64,000 nt of DNA from JACCYX01 sp964610045. Lineage in GTDB: Bacteria; Chloroflexota; Chloroflexia; Thermomicrobiales; UBA6265. A program made the position numbers and the translations under genes. A model generated the notes under the pieces. That model had not been told where the DNA came from. It searched no databases and saw nothing but the letters and a program-made list of their open reading frames with translations. Where the stretch lies: assembly GCA_964610045.1 (NCBI GenBank), contig CAZSUN010000001.1, positions 1 through 64,000 of the forward strand, in the 5' to 3' direction. Positions 53,122-62,623 of the stretch are shown here, piece by piece (the stretch's first letter is position 1; every line of letters starts with the position of its first letter).

Positions 53122-54246
53122 ATGGCTGGTGTTCGAAAACGCCTCAACATGGAAGACATTGCACGGCTCTCCGGCGTCTCCCGCTCGACCGTTTCGCGCG
53201 TCCTGAATGATGACCCGCGCGTAAGCGACGAGGTCAGGGCGCGGGTGCGGCGGGTGATGGCAGAGAACCGCTACCACCCCAACGCGGCTGCGCGCAGCCT
53301 GGCGACGCACCGGTCCGGCATCATTGGCCTCGTCTTTCCGCGCGTGTTCACCATGATGTTCACCGACCCCTGGGCGTCGGTCCTGATCAAGGGCTGCCTC
53401 GAAGGCAGCGAGCGCGCCGATCTCAGTCTCGTCCACGTCCTGGTTTCCACCGACGACGAGGCGGCGGTCGAGCGGTTCATCGAGCGCTCGGTGATGGCGC
53501 GGCACCTGGACGGCGTCATCCTTGCTTCCCACGTCCTCGGTGACAAGCTTGTCTCCAGGCTCCAGGCCAGCGAATTCCCCTACGTCCTCGTTGGCCGTGA
53601 CGAGCCGCGTAGTGCCAATTTTGTCGATATCGACAATCGTCAGGCGGCCAGGATTGCCACCCAGCACCTGCTCGATCACGGATACCGTAACGTGATGCAC
53701 CTGATGGGGCCACCAGACCTCGTGACGGCACTCGACCGGTACGAGGGATTCAAGGATGCGTTCCGCGACCGTGGGCTGGATCCCGACGCGGCCAGGGTCG
53801 AGGTCGCATACTTCGAGCAGGTGACCGCCTACGAAAAGATGCTTCGTGCATTCAGCCAGCCTGGGCGACCGGACGCGATTTTCGCAGCCGACGACGCGAT
53901 GGCGATCGGCGCGATCCAGGCCGCCAACGAATGCGGACTCGACGTGCCGGGCGATGTAGCCATCGTCGGGTTCGACGACATCGACATGAACCGGATGTTC
54001 CGGCCCCACCTGACCACGGTCCGGCAACCCAGCGATGCGCTCGGGCGTGCCGCCGTGAGCATGCTTTCCCGCCTGATTTCCAACCCGTCCCCCGAACCGC
54101 AGCAGCAGTGGCTGAACGCCGAACTGATCGTGCGCGGTTCTTGTGGGTGTTCGTTCGCACCCGGGCACAATGGGGTGACCCAACCGAGGGGAAAGGAGGT
54201 AGATGTCGTTGGCTCGGGGCCTGACAACCTCGTTGTCCAGGCCTGA
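53122..54246 (+). CDS. LacI-family transcriptional repressor
   Basis: A 374-residue LacI/GalR-type regulator. The DNA-binding domain is MEDIARLSGVSRSTVSRVLN (residues 10-29) with the hinge helix at NAAARSLATHRSG. A type 1 periplasmic-binding-protein-like sensor domain fills residues 64-345, with VILASHV, DNRQAARIATQHLLDHG and FAADDAMAIGAIQAANE, GFDDIDMN. The C terminus has an unusual RGSCGCSFAPGHNG with two Cys. The ATG at 53122 has AAGGCGAG 8 nt upstream. It lies downstream of its own operator-bearing promoter, so it is autoregulated, and the importer genes follow after 73 bp without a separate clear promoter. Confidence 0.94.
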   Translation: MAGVRKRLNMEDIARLSGVSRSTVSRVLNDDPRVSDEVRARVRRVMAENRYHPNAAARSLATHRSGIIGLVFPRVFTMMFTDPWASVLIKGCLEGSERADLSLVHVLVSTDDEAAVERFIERSVMARHLDGVILASHVLGDKLVSRLQASEFPYVLVGRDEPRSANFVDIDNRQAARIATQHLLDHGYRNVMHLMGPPDLVTALDRYEGFKDAFRDRGLDPDAARVEVAYFEQVTAYEKMLRAFSQPGRPDAIFAADDAMAIGAIQAANECGLDVPGDVAIVGFDDIDMNRMFRPHLTTVRQPSDALGRAAVSMLSRLISNPSPEPQQQWLNAELIVRGSCGCSFAPGHNGVTQPRGKEVDVVGSGPDNLVVQA

Positions 54247-54319
54247 TCGGGGCTCGCTTTGCAGTGGGTTTGACGTCGCATCGATGCGTCGATGCGTTGG
54301 GTCATGGAGGACACGGAAG

Positions 54320-56077
54320 ATGTCAACGAAGTCGCACGATGATTCCTTGCTCGCGCGCGCGATGCGTGGCGAGATCGATCGCCGGTCGTTCCTGCGGCAG
54401 GCCGGCACGCTCGCTGCGTCCCCGGTGATGCTGAAGGGCGCGGCGGTGGCGGCCGGAACGGCGGCGGCGCCCGTGATGCGGGCCGCCGCCCAGGACGAAG
54501 CGCTGTTCCTGACCTACAACAACGAGCAGCAGGCCACCTGGATTCGCAACTTCAACCCGCTGCTGGCCGAAAATGCCTCCTGCCGCTCCCCAACCTACTT
54601 CGGCATTTACGAACCCCTGTTCGTCTGGAACACGATCAAGGCCGAAGCGGTGCCCTGGCTCGCCAAAGAGTGGTCGTTCAGCGACGACAACCTGACGCTG
54701 ACGATGACGATCCAGGACGGCGTGCTCTGGTCGGACGGAACCCCGTTCACGGCCAACGATGTGGCATACACGTGGAACCTGCTCAAAGGCAACGAGGCGC
54801 TTCCGGGTAACGGCGCGCGCACGGCGCTGCCGAGGCTGTCGTCGATCGAGGCGACCGATGACGCGACGGTGGTATTCACCTTCGCCGAAGTGTTCACGAT
54901 CGCCCAGTACGAAATCGGCGGACAGCTGATCGTTCCTGAGCACATCTTCTCCACAGTCGATGATCCGGTGACGTTCACCAACGAAACCCCGGTCGGGACC
55001 GGCCCGTTCACCGAGGTTGCCCGTTTCGAAGACCAGATCTTCGAGCTGGGCGCGAACCCGAATTACTGGCAGGAAGGCAAGCCGGCGATCCCCGGGCTTC
55101 GCATGCCGGCGTTCCAGAGCAACGATGCTGTCCAGCTTGCCGGCATCAATGGCGAGATCGACTGGCAGGCGAACTTCATTCCCGACATCGAGAACACCTA
55201 CGTCGCCAAGGATCCGGAACACCTCAACTACTGGTTCCCGCCGACAGGCGCCGTGGTGCATCTGTACCTCAACACCGACATTGCGCCGTTCGACAACGTC
55301 GATGTCCGCAAGGCCGTCAGCATGGCGATCAACCGCGAGCAGATCTGCGAGATCGCTATGTACGGCTACACGCACCCGGCGGATGCCACCGGTCTGAGCG
55401 ACGCCTTCGAATCCTGGAAGGACGCGACGGCAGCGGCAGCCGAGTGGGTGACGTATGACGTCGATGCGGCGAATGCGCTGCTCGATACGGCCGGATTCGC
55501 CAAGGATGGCGACGTTCGCAAGGCCCCGGATGGCACCGCGTTCGAGTTTGAGCTCAACGTCGTCTCCGGTTGGTCCGACTGGGTACAGTCGTGCGAGATC
55601 ATGGCTCGCGGTCTGGCCGATGTTGGGTTCAAGGTCACGGTTCAGCCGTACGACCAGACCACATGGCAGAACAAGGTCATGAACGGCGACTTCAAGATGT
55701 CGATCGGCTGGGCTTCCCAAGGTGCGACCGTCTTCAACTTCTACCGTGGCGTGATGAGCACCGAGACGAAGAAGCCAATCGGCGAGTCCGGCACCGAGAA
55801 CTGGCACCGGTTCGGCTCCGAAGAGGCGGATACGCTTCTTGCGGCGTTCGCGGCGACGTCCGATGAGACGGAGCAGCGAGATATCGCCAATCAGCTGCAA
55901 AACCTCTACTCCACGAACGCACCTGCTGTGCCGTTGTTCCCTGGTCCGCAGTGGGGACAGTTCAATACGACCCGGTTTACCGGCTTCCCGTCGGAGGAGA
56001 ATCCCTACGCGATTCTCTCGACGTATGCCAGCGAGCGCGGAATCGTGATGACCACGGTCACACCGGTCGAGGCATAG
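54320..56077 (+). CDS. ABC importer solute-binding protein, family 5, Tat-exported
   Basis: A 585-residue SBP_bac_5 (OppA/DppA-like) binding protein. The N terminus carries a Tat signal, DRRSFLRQAG, then a hydrophobic segment ending near AAAQDE (about residue 57). SBP_bac_5 motifs are LTMTIQDGVLWSDGTPFTANDVAYTW, NETPVGTGPF and DNVDVRKAVSMAINREQI. The mature protein acts outside the membrane. Family 5 proteins bind peptides but also oligosaccharides, nickel or opines, and the ligand cannot be read here. GGAGG lies 9 nt before the ATG. A hairpin after the stop separates it from the permease genes. Confidence 0.92.
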   Translation: MSTKSHDDSLLARAMRGEIDRRSFLRQAGTLAASPVMLKGAAVAAGTAAAPVMRAAAQDEALFLTYNNEQQATWIRNFNPLLAENASCRSPTYFGIYEPLFVWNTIKAEAVPWLAKEWSFSDDNLTLTMTIQDGVLWSDGTPFTANDVAYTWNLLKGNEALPGNGARTALPRLSSIEATDDATVVFTFAEVFTIAQYEIGGQLIVPEHIFSTVDDPVTFTNETPVGTGPFTEVARFEDQIFELGANPNYWQEGKPAIPGLRMPAFQSNDAVQLAGINGEIDWQANFIPDIENTYVAKDPEHLNYWFPPTGAVVHLYLNTDIAPFDNVDVRKAVSMAINREQICEIAMYGYTHPADATGLSDAFESWKDATAAAAEWVTYDVDAANALLDTAGFAKDGDVRKAPDGTAFEFELNVVSGWSDWVQSCEIMARGLADVGFKVTVQPYDQTTWQNKVMNGDFKMSIGWASQGATVFNFYRGVMSTETKKPIGESGTENWHRFGSEEADTLLAAFAATSDETEQRDIANQLQNLYSTNAPAVPLFPGPQWGQFNTTRFTGFPSEENPYAILSTYASERGIVMTTVTPVEA

Positions 56078-56083
56078 GACAGG

Positions 56084-56119
56084 CGGAACGCCCATGGCTT
56101 GCCGGCCATGGGCGTTCCG
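56084..56119 (+). other. Intercistronic hairpin between binding protein and permease genes
   Basis: CGGAACGCCCATGGC (56084-56098) and GCCATGGGCGTTCCG (56105-56119) form a perfect 15-bp stem with a 6-nt loop, directly after the binding-protein stop. It is followed by only TTGG, not a long T run. Such structures after binding-protein genes are known to protect or partly terminate the message, giving more binding protein than permease. Confidence 0.7.
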
Positions 56120-56183
56120 TTGGCTGCTGTATGATGTGGACACACAGAACCAACATCGCTCGATTGAACGGGCGGGGTGAGCC

Positions 56184-57161
56184 ATGCGCTATGTCCTGAA
56201 TCGACTGGGATTCTACGCGATTGCGGCCTGGGCTTCGCTGACCTTCAACTTCCTCCTTCCGCGCATGATGCCGGGTGATCCTGGCGACGCGCTTGCTGCA
56301 CAGTTGCAGGGCCGCGTGCAACCGGAGACGCTGGCAGCGATGGAGGCGGCGTATGGGATATCAGACGATCCCTTGTGGAAGCAATATATCGACTACATCG
56401 CCAACATATTCCGCGGGCAAATGGGAATATCCACGTCGAACTTCCCCGCGCCCGTGAGCGAGGTGATCAAGACCGCCCTCGGCTGGACACTGCTGCTCGG
56501 CGGTACCGCCGTGATCATCGCCTTCCTGGTGGGGACGATCCTTGGCATCATCGCCGCCTGGCGACGCGGTTCGTGGGCGGACTCATTCCTGCCGCCATTT
56601 CTGCAATTGATTGGTTCGTTCCCTTATTTCTGGCTGGCAATGCTGGCGCTGTTCTTCCTTGGCTTCCAGTGGGGCTGGTTTCCCCTCCGGCACGCCTATA
56701 GCGACGAACTCTCGCCCGCGTTCACCTGGGAATTCATCCGCAGCGTGCTGTACCACCTCGTGCTTCCGGCTGGCACGATCATCCTGGTCTCACTGGGGGG
56801 CTGGGTACTCAGCATGCGGAACTCGATGATCTCGACGCTCTCGGAGGATTACGTGATCCTCGCCGAAGCGAAGGGGCTCGACAACCGCAAGGTGATGTAC
56901 TCCTATGCCGCCCGCAACGCGATGCTGCCGAACCTGACCCAGTTCGGCATGGCGCTCGGGTTTGTGCTTGGCGGCTCACTCATCACCGAGATCGTGTTCT
57001 CGTATCCAGGTCTTGGATATCAACTCATCACCGCTGTCCAGCGGCTCGATTACCCGCTGATGCAGGGAATCTTCCTTATGATCACGCTGGCGGTGCTGGC
57101 GGCGAATCTGATCGTCGACCTGTTGTACGTGCGTCTCGATCCGCGCGTGCGGAGGGGGTAG
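56184..57161 (+). CDS. ABC importer permease, DppB/OppB type
   Basis: A 325-residue inner-membrane permease with six helices and the family N terminus YVLNRLGFYAIAAWASLTF, followed by the usual LPRMMPGDP. The EAA-type cytoplasmic loop contacting the ATPases is SEDYVILAEAKGLDNRKVMYSYAARNAMLP. It pairs with the DppC-type subunit 5 bp downstream to form the channel. It lies in the same operon as the binding protein. Confidence 0.93.
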   Translation: MRYVLNRLGFYAIAAWASLTFNFLLPRMMPGDPGDALAAQLQGRVQPETLAAMEAAYGISDDPLWKQYIDYIANIFRGQMGISTSNFPAPVSEVIKTALGWTLLLGGTAVIIAFLVGTILGIIAAWRRGSWADSFLPPFLQLIGSFPYFWLAMLALFFLGFQWGWFPLRHAYSDELSPAFTWEFIRSVLYHLVLPAGTIILVSLGGWVLSMRNSMISTLSEDYVILAEAKGLDNRKVMYSYAARNAMLPNLTQFGMALGFVLGGSLITEIVFSYPGLGYQLITAVQRLDYPLMQGIFLMITLAVLAANLIVDLLYVRLDPRVRRG

Positions 57162-57165
57162 CTGG

Positions 57166-58209
57166 ATGGCAGTCGGAACCAATCCGGTCGACATCGAAGT
57201 TGAGCTGTCCGGGACTGGACAGCTCACGACGACACCTGTACCCGCCGAACCGGGGACGGGTGCGCCCGGCAGAACGAGCAGGAGCACGAACAAGGCGCTC
57301 CAGGGGTTGTTCTCGAACCGGAAGGCAGCGGTCGGTGCAACGATCCTGTTGATCTTCGTCCTCGCCGCGATCCTTGCGCCATGGATCACCAAATGGGACC
57401 CGAACGAATTCGTCGCCCGGCCAAACCAGCCGCCTTCCAGCGACTTCTGGTTCGGGACCGACGGCTACGGGCAAGACGTGTTCGCACGAACGGTCTACGG
57501 CGCGCGTAATTCGCTCGGAACCGGTCTGCTGGTCGGCATCGGCGTCACGATCGTCGGCGCGATGGTGGGGATGACTGCCGGGTACTTCCGGGGCCGGGTC
57601 GATGACCTGCTCTCGGTCTTCATGAACGTGATGCTGATCATTCCGACGATTCCGTTGCTGGTCGTGCTGGCGGCCTTCCTCAAACCTGGGTTCTGGACGA
57701 TCGTGGCGGTGTTGACCGGTACGGGATGGGCGTGGGGAGCCCGTGTCCTGCGGGCACAGACGATGGCTTTGCGGGAAAAGGATTTCGTCTCGTCAGCCAA
57801 GGTCGCCGGTGAACGGTCACCAACCATCATTTTCCGCGAGATCCTTCCGAACATGCTCTCGATCCTGATGGGCGGCATGTTCGGCGCGGTGATCTACGCA
57901 ATTGGCGCTCAGGCAGGGCTCGAATTCCTTGGACTTGGCAATCCGAGTACCATCAGCTGGGGGACCAACCTCTACTGGGCGCAGAACAACGGCGGTCTCA
58001 TCACGGGCGCCTGGTGGACGTTCGTGCCGTCTGGCGCATGCATCGCCCTCGTCGCCTTCTCGTTTGCCCTGATCAACTTCGCGATCGACGAATTGACGAA
58101 TCCGCGTCTCCGCTCGCAGCGGGAGACGCAGGAGATGCTGCGCAGGAACAAGAAGCGGCTCGGCACATCGCGCGCCACGCCGGTGCTTCGTGAGGCAAGT
58201 GGAGATTAG
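57166..58209 (+). CDS. ABC importer permease, DppC/OppC type
   Basis: A 347-residue permease with the OppC N-terminal domain. A Thr/Pro/Gly-rich cytoplasmic extension of about 40 residues precedes the first helix (AAVGATILLIFVLAAILAPWI). FGTDGYGQDVFARTVYGARNSL is the OppC signature, and REKDFVSSAKVAGERSPTIIFREILPNMLS is the EAA loop. It starts 5 bp after the DppB-type gene and ends 2 bp before the first ATPase. Confidence 0.93.
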   Translation: MAVGTNPVDIEVELSGTGQLTTTPVPAEPGTGAPGRTSRSTNKALQGLFSNRKAAVGATILLIFVLAAILAPWITKWDPNEFVARPNQPPSSDFWFGTDGYGQDVFARTVYGARNSLGTGLLVGIGVTIVGAMVGMTAGYFRGRVDDLLSVFMNVMLIIPTIPLLVVLAAFLKPGFWTIVAVLTGTGWAWGARVLRAQTMALREKDFVSSAKVAGERSPTIIFREILPNMLSILMGGMFGAVIYAIGAQAGLEFLGLGNPSTISWGTNLYWAQNNGGLITGAWWTFVPSGACIALVAFSFALINFAIDELTNPRLRSQRETQEMLRRNKKRLGTSRATPVLREASGD

Positions 58210-58211
58210 GC

Positions 58212-59255
58212 ATGGTGACCGCGTTCCCAGAGCGCCGCGCGCTGTCGGGTGCCCCGCCCGCATCTGGCCCGCCGCTGATCGAAATCGACCGGCTCAAGGT
58301 GCAATACCTCTCGCAGCGAGGCCCGGTGCGGGCTGTCGACGGTGTCTCGTTCACGATCAGGCCGGGCGAGGTCCTCGGGTTGGCAGGAGAATCCGGCAGC
58401 GGGAAGTCGACCGTCGCTCAGGCGATCCTGCGCATCCTGCAACCACCTGCAATCATCACCGGCGGCCAGGTCCTGTTCGGTGGCCGCGACATCCTCGCGA
58501 TGACCGACGCCCAGCTCAAGGAGTTCCGCTGGCGCGATGTCTCGATGGTGTTCCAGAGCGCGATGAACGCCCTGAACCCGGTCAAGACCATCGGCGACCA
58601 GATCGTGGACGCGATCCAGGCGCACAACCGCACCAGCAAGGACGACGCCCGAAAGCGCGCCGCCGAGATGCTGGACATCGTCGGGATCGAGAAGGGCAGG
58701 ATCGATTCCTACCCGCACGAACTCTCCGGAGGCATGCGACAGCGGGCGATGATCGCCATCGCCCTGGTGCTGAATCCTCCCCTGATGATCATGGACGAGC
58801 CGACGACGGCGCTCGATGTGGTTGTGCAGAAGGAGATCATGTACCAGATCAGCGCGCTCAAGGAGCAGCTGGGTTTCTCGATCCTCTTCATCACGCACGA
58901 CCTCTCGCTGCTGGTCGAAATCTCCGACCGGATCGCGATCATGTATGCCGGCCAGATCGTCGAACTTGCGCCAGGGCGGGAACTGTTTGACAACCCGCTC
59001 CATCCGTATACCCAGGGCCTGATGTCCTCGTTCCCGGCGCTCACGGGTGAAAAACGGAAATTGACCGGCATACCGGGTTCACCGCCGGACCTCGTCAGCC
59101 CACCGGCCGGCTGCCGTTTCCACCCACGTTGTCCGAAACGATTCGACTTGTGCGACAAGGTCGTGACGCCGTTGACCGAACTGACACCGGGACATTTCGT
59201 AGCCTGTCACCTGTATCCCGAGGTTCGCGCGAAGGCGGTGCCGAATGGTCGCTGA
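58212..59255 (+). CDS. ABC importer ATPase, DppD/OppD type
   Basis: A 347-residue ATPase. Walker A is GESGSGKST (about residues 61-69), the signature is LSGGMRQR, Walker B is LMIMDEPTTALD and the switch His is in ITHDLSLL. The C-terminal oligopeptide-type extension has a four-Cys-like cluster (CRFHPRCPKRFDLC and a later Cys), similar to the [4Fe-4S] site known in a DppD structure. It forms a heterodimer with the next ATPase and overlaps its gene by 11 bp. Confidence 0.94.
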   Translation: MVTAFPERRALSGAPPASGPPLIEIDRLKVQYLSQRGPVRAVDGVSFTIRPGEVLGLAGESGSGKSTVAQAILRILQPPAIITGGQVLFGGRDILAMTDAQLKEFRWRDVSMVFQSAMNALNPVKTIGDQIVDAIQAHNRTSKDDARKRAAEMLDIVGIEKGRIDSYPHELSGGMRQRAMIAIALVLNPPLMIMDEPTTALDVVVQKEIMYQISALKEQLGFSILFITHDLSLLVEISDRIAIMYAGQIVELAPGRELFDNPLHPYTQGLMSSFPALTGEKRKLTGIPGSPPDLVSPPAGCRFHPRCPKRFDLCDKVVTPLTELTPGHFVACHLYPEVRAKAVPNGR

Positions 59256-60324
59256 AGCGAAGCCAGACGCTAGTGGGGGTACGACGGCCACCGTTCATGA
59301 TGAAGACAACATCATCGAGGTTCGAAACCTGACCAAGCACTTCCCGGTGGGCGGGATGATCGGCGGGAAGGTTGTCCATGCGTTGGAGGATGTGTCGTTC
59401 TCGCTGCCGCGAGGGGAAGTCGTGGCGCTGGTCGGGGAGTCCGGTTCGGGCAAGAGTACGACCGCCAGGCTGCTCGCCAGGTTGATGCCGGCAACGTCGG
59501 GCGAAGTCATCTATGAAGGCAGCGACATCCTGAAGGTCGAAGCCAAGGGCGCGTCGATGAAGTACCGCAGCGATGTCCAGATGGTCTTCCAGGATCCATT
59601 TGGGTCGCTGAATCCGGTGCATCCCGTGCGGTACCACCTCGAACGCCCCCTGAAGATCCACAAGAAAACCAGGGGACGCCGGGAAACGAGGGCGAGGGTG
59701 ACGGAACTACTGGAGACGGTCGGCCTCCAGCCCGCTGAAGAAGTGGCCGCCCGCTTCCCGTACCAGCTCTCCGGTGGGCAACGCCAGCGCGTCGCCTTTG
59801 CGCGCGCGTTGGCAGTCGAGCCGAAGGTGATGCTCGCGGACGAGCCGGTTTCCATGCTCGATGTTTCGATCCGGATCGGGATTCTGAATCTGATCGAACG
59901 CCTGAAGGTTGAACGTGGCATCACCTTCCTGTATATCACGCACGATATCGCCAGTGCCCGTTATATTGCCGACCGGACGAACGTGATGTATGCGGGCAGG
60001 ATGGTCGAGGGTGCCGAGAGCGTCGAGTTGATCGATCAGCCGGCACACCCGTACACGAAGTTGCTCTTGTCAGCGGTGCCGAATCCGCACGCTGGTCTGA
60101 AGACGCAGGAGGCGCCTTCACGAGGGGAGATTCCGTCACTGATCGACCCGCCGCCCGGATGCCCGTTCGAACCACGGTGTCCCTATGCTATGGACACCTG
60201 CCGTGTGTCGATGCCGGGGATCTCCTGGCTCAACACCCATCACTGGGTGCGATGCCACCTGTACCCTGAAGGCGAAGCGGCGCAGGGAACGACCTCGAAG
60301 ATCCTGGATCCGGTACCGTCCTAG
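59245..60324 (+). CDS. ABC importer ATPase, DppF/OppF type
   Basis: A 359-residue ATPase, partner of the DppD-type subunit. Walker A is GESGSGKST, the signature LSGGQRQR, Walker B VMLADEPVSMLD, and the switch His is in ITHDIASA. The C-terminal extension again has a Cys cluster (CPFEPRCPYAMDTC). The ATG at 59245 lies inside the preceding gene. It is the last gene of the importer operon; a 98-bp gap with small hairpins separates it from the oxidoreductase gene. Confidence 0.94.
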   Translation: MVAEAKPDASGGTTATVHDEDNIIEVRNLTKHFPVGGMIGGKVVHALEDVSFSLPRGEVVALVGESGSGKSTTARLLARLMPATSGEVIYEGSDILKVEAKGASMKYRSDVQMVFQDPFGSLNPVHPVRYHLERPLKIHKKTRGRRETRARVTELLETVGLQPAEEVAARFPYQLSGGQRQRVAFARALAVEPKVMLADEPVSMLDVSIRIGILNLIERLKVERGITFLYITHDIASARYIADRTNVMYAGRMVEGAESVELIDQPAHPYTKLLLSAVPNPHAGLKTQEAPSRGEIPSLIDPPPGCPFEPRCPYAMDTCRVSMPGISWLNTHHWVRCHLYPEGEAAQGTTSKILDPVPS

Positions 60325-60422
60325 CAGGCCAGCTTGCGCGCGAGCCGCCGCGAGGGTAGTTTGCCAACGGCACGGACGAGGCTCCGGTGCCGTAACCTTG
60401 TTGCGATTTGGAGGAACAGCGC

Positions 60423-61529
60423 GTGTCAGTTCGAGTTGGCGTAATCGGGTGCGGGTTCATCGCCCAGTACACCTATCTTCCCGTGATTTCCCAGGTCGGC
60501 GCCGGCAGGGCGGATGTGGTTGCCGCATTCGACACGGTCGAGGAGCGGGTAGCCATCGCCAGGGAACAGTTTCCCAACGCGACGGGCTACACCGATCTCG
60601 ATGCATTCCTGGCGCATCCCGGCGGCCTGGATCTCGTCTTCAACCTGACGCCGGCGCCGTTGCATCGCGATCTCACTGCCCGCGCGCTCGACAGTGGCGC
60701 GAGTGTCTATAGCGAAAAGCCGATCGCGTCGACCGTGCAGCAGGGAATCGAACTGGATGCAATCGCGCGCGAGCGCAATCTGCACCTGTTTTCCGCCCCA
60801 AGCACGATGACCACAGCGCGAATGGTGTGGCTGAAGCAGCGTATCGTGAACGGCGATTTTGGGCACGCCCACACGATCAAGGCCCATATCGGCGGCATGG
60901 GTCCAGCCGTCTGGCGCGAATACTCGGGCGATCCACGGGTGTTCTACAGCAAGCAGGTGGGGCCGCTGGTCGATGTCGGCGTCTACATGATGCAGACGAT
61001 CACCGGATTGTTCGGTCCGGCGACATCGGTCTCCGCGGTCGGCGGCATTACCAACCCGCAGCGGGAGATCCTGGTCGAACGGTTCAAGGGAGAGACACTG
61101 ACGGTCGAGTCGCCCGATGTGTACTCGATCAACCTGACATTCGACGGCAACCGGTACGCGCACCTGTTCACCAGTTACGACATGCCGGGATCGAAGGCGC
61201 CGATGTTCGAGTTATACGGCACCAAGGGCGCGGCGAGCGTTGCAGCGCGACAGTGGTACGAAGGGAACGGGACGACCGATTTCCTCTTCGTCCAGGGCGG
61301 CGCTCCAAGCGGGGGCCGAGGCGGTTGGGAGGAAGATGTCCCAACGCCGAATCCGCTGCCGATCGATGGCATCCTCGAGTCCGGCATTCTGCATGCCCTG
61401 GATGTGCTCGAGTCAGGGGCGGACAACGTGCTGACCGCGGCGCACGCAACACACGTACTTGACGTCATGCTGGCGGCGAACGCGAGCATCGAGTCGGGTC
61501 AGCCCGTGCCGATTGAGACACGATTCTAG
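60423..61529 (+). CDS. Gfo/Idh/MocA-family dehydrogenase
   Basis: A 368-residue NAD(P)-dependent dehydrogenase of the Gfo/Idh/MocA family, whose members oxidise sugars, inositols or sugar acids. The Rossmann loop is GVIGCGFIAQ, and the catalytic Lys is in the EKP motif (YSEKPIAST, about residue 102). The C-terminal beta-sheet domain has GPLVDVGVYMMQTITGLFGP. The GTG at 60423 is used because GGAGGAA lies 6 nt upstream; a TTG 15 bp earlier overlaps that ribosome site. It may be co-transcribed with the importer. Confidence 0.9.
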   Translation: MSVRVGVIGCGFIAQYTYLPVISQVGAGRADVVAAFDTVEERVAIAREQFPNATGYTDLDAFLAHPGGLDLVFNLTPAPLHRDLTARALDSGASVYSEKPIASTVQQGIELDAIARERNLHLFSAPSTMTTARMVWLKQRIVNGDFGHAHTIKAHIGGMGPAVWREYSGDPRVFYSKQVGPLVDVGVYMMQTITGLFGPATSVSAVGGITNPQREILVERFKGETLTVESPDVYSINLTFDGNRYAHLFTSYDMPGSKAPMFELYGTKGAASVAARQWYEGNGTTDFLFVQGGAPSGGRGGWEEDVPTPNPLPIDGILESGILHALDVLESGADNVLTAAHATHVLDVMLAANASIESGQPVPIETRF

Positions 61530-61677
61530 GAGATCAGGCGAGGTCCGGCACGGGATTTTCATTGCAGGCGTAGATCCACTCACACAGGGGCTCGTCAGGC
61601 CGGAAGCAGATTCCTCGCAGGCTCGGAATGGCAGGCAATCGCGCGGATGGAATGCCGCGATGTACAAGGGAGACCGA

Positions 61678-62445
61678 ATGCGCAAGGACCAGATTTCGAT
61701 TCAGTTGTACACATTGCGCGACCTGCTCTCGAAGGATGTCGATGGCACGCTGGCGCAGGTGGCGGCCGCGGGCTACGAGAACGTGGAGTTCGCGGGGTTC
61801 TACGGCAAGACAGCGACCGAGATTCGCGCGCTCCTCGACAAGCATGGCCTGAAGACCTCCAGCGCCCACATCCCGTTGACCGATTTCCAGAACCGCTTGG
61901 ATGGCGTGGTTGAGGATCTGCTCACGCTTGGTGCTGGATGGGGGATCGTGCCCTGGGTCGCGCCCGATAGCCGGTCCGAAGACGGGTTGAAGGCGATTGC
62001 CGGGCAATTCGATGGATTCGGCGAGAGGCTGCATGCTGCCGGGATCCAATTCGGGTACCACAATCACGATTTCGAGTTCTCGACCACGTCTGCCGACGGC
62101 ACGACGGTGTTCGACCAGATGATCGCGATCACTACGCCCGGGCTTGTCTCGTTCGAGCTCGATGCGTACTGGGCGGCGGTTGGTGGGGTCGACCCGGCCG
62201 GAGTGATCCGGGCGAATCCGGACCGGATCGCGCTCGTTCACCTGAAGGACGGCAAGACCGGCAATCTGAGCCATGGCCAGGACCTGCCATTTGGCGAGGG
62301 CGATCTCGATTGGGACGGGATCCTCGCGGCGTCGGCGGATGCCGGTGTCGAGTGGTACGTGACGGAGCAGGACACGCCGAATGCCGACAATCCGATCGCG
62401 GACGTGACGACGGCGTACAGGAACGCGGCCAGGGCGGCGGGGTAG
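61678..62445 (+). CDS. IolE-like sugar phosphate isomerase/epimerase (xylose-isomerase-like TIM barrel)
   Basis: A 255-residue AP-endonuclease-2-like TIM barrel. Such enzymes isomerise or epimerise sugars and sugar acids or dehydrate inosose, and often work with Gfo/Idh/MocA dehydrogenases. Seen are SIQLYTLRDLLSKDVDGTL at the start, GYHNHDFEF, LVSFELDAYWAAVGGVDP and VHLKDGK, with metal-binding His, Glu and Asp. The ATG at 61678 has AGGGAG 6 nt upstream. The frame is open further upstream, but this region overlaps the dehydrogenase end. A terminator follows. Confidence 0.88.
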   Translation: MRKDQISIQLYTLRDLLSKDVDGTLAQVAAAGYENVEFAGFYGKTATEIRALLDKHGLKTSSAHIPLTDFQNRLDGVVEDLLTLGAGWGIVPWVAPDSRSEDGLKAIAGQFDGFGERLHAAGIQFGYHNHDFEFSTTSADGTTVFDQMIAITTPGLVSFELDAYWAAVGGVDPAGVIRANPDRIALVHLKDGKTGNLSHGQDLPFGEGDLDWDGILAASADAGVEWYVTEQDTPNADNPIADVTTAYRNAARAAG

Positions 62446-62494
62446 TCCGGAAGCGCGAGTGGCGTTCTGTCAGGATGCTGCGGGCGAACACGAA

Positions 62495-62523
62495 ACAGCC
62501 CAGGCGCTCAGCGCCTGGGCTGT
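62495..62523 (+). terminator. Terminator after the isomerase gene
   Basis: ACAGCCCAGGCGCT (62495-62508) is the reverse complement of AGCGCCTGGGCTGT (62510-62523), with a 1-nt centre and so an effective small loop. It is followed by CTCTATAAA. It ends the importer-dehydrogenase-isomerase region. Confidence 0.75.
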
Positions 62524-62623
62524 CTCTATAAACAGGGTTGACAGTCGAATTGTCGCAGGCTGTGTGCAAGTTGGAGAAGGCGTACACGACGGTTGCTGAA
62601 GTCTCTGATCTGCGGAGTTGGTG

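Noticed and set aside
54277..54288. CGCATCGATGCG palindrome before the binding-protein gene as a second LacI operator
   Set aside because: It does not resemble the GGGAGCGCTCCC operator of this locus; may be chance or a site for another factor.
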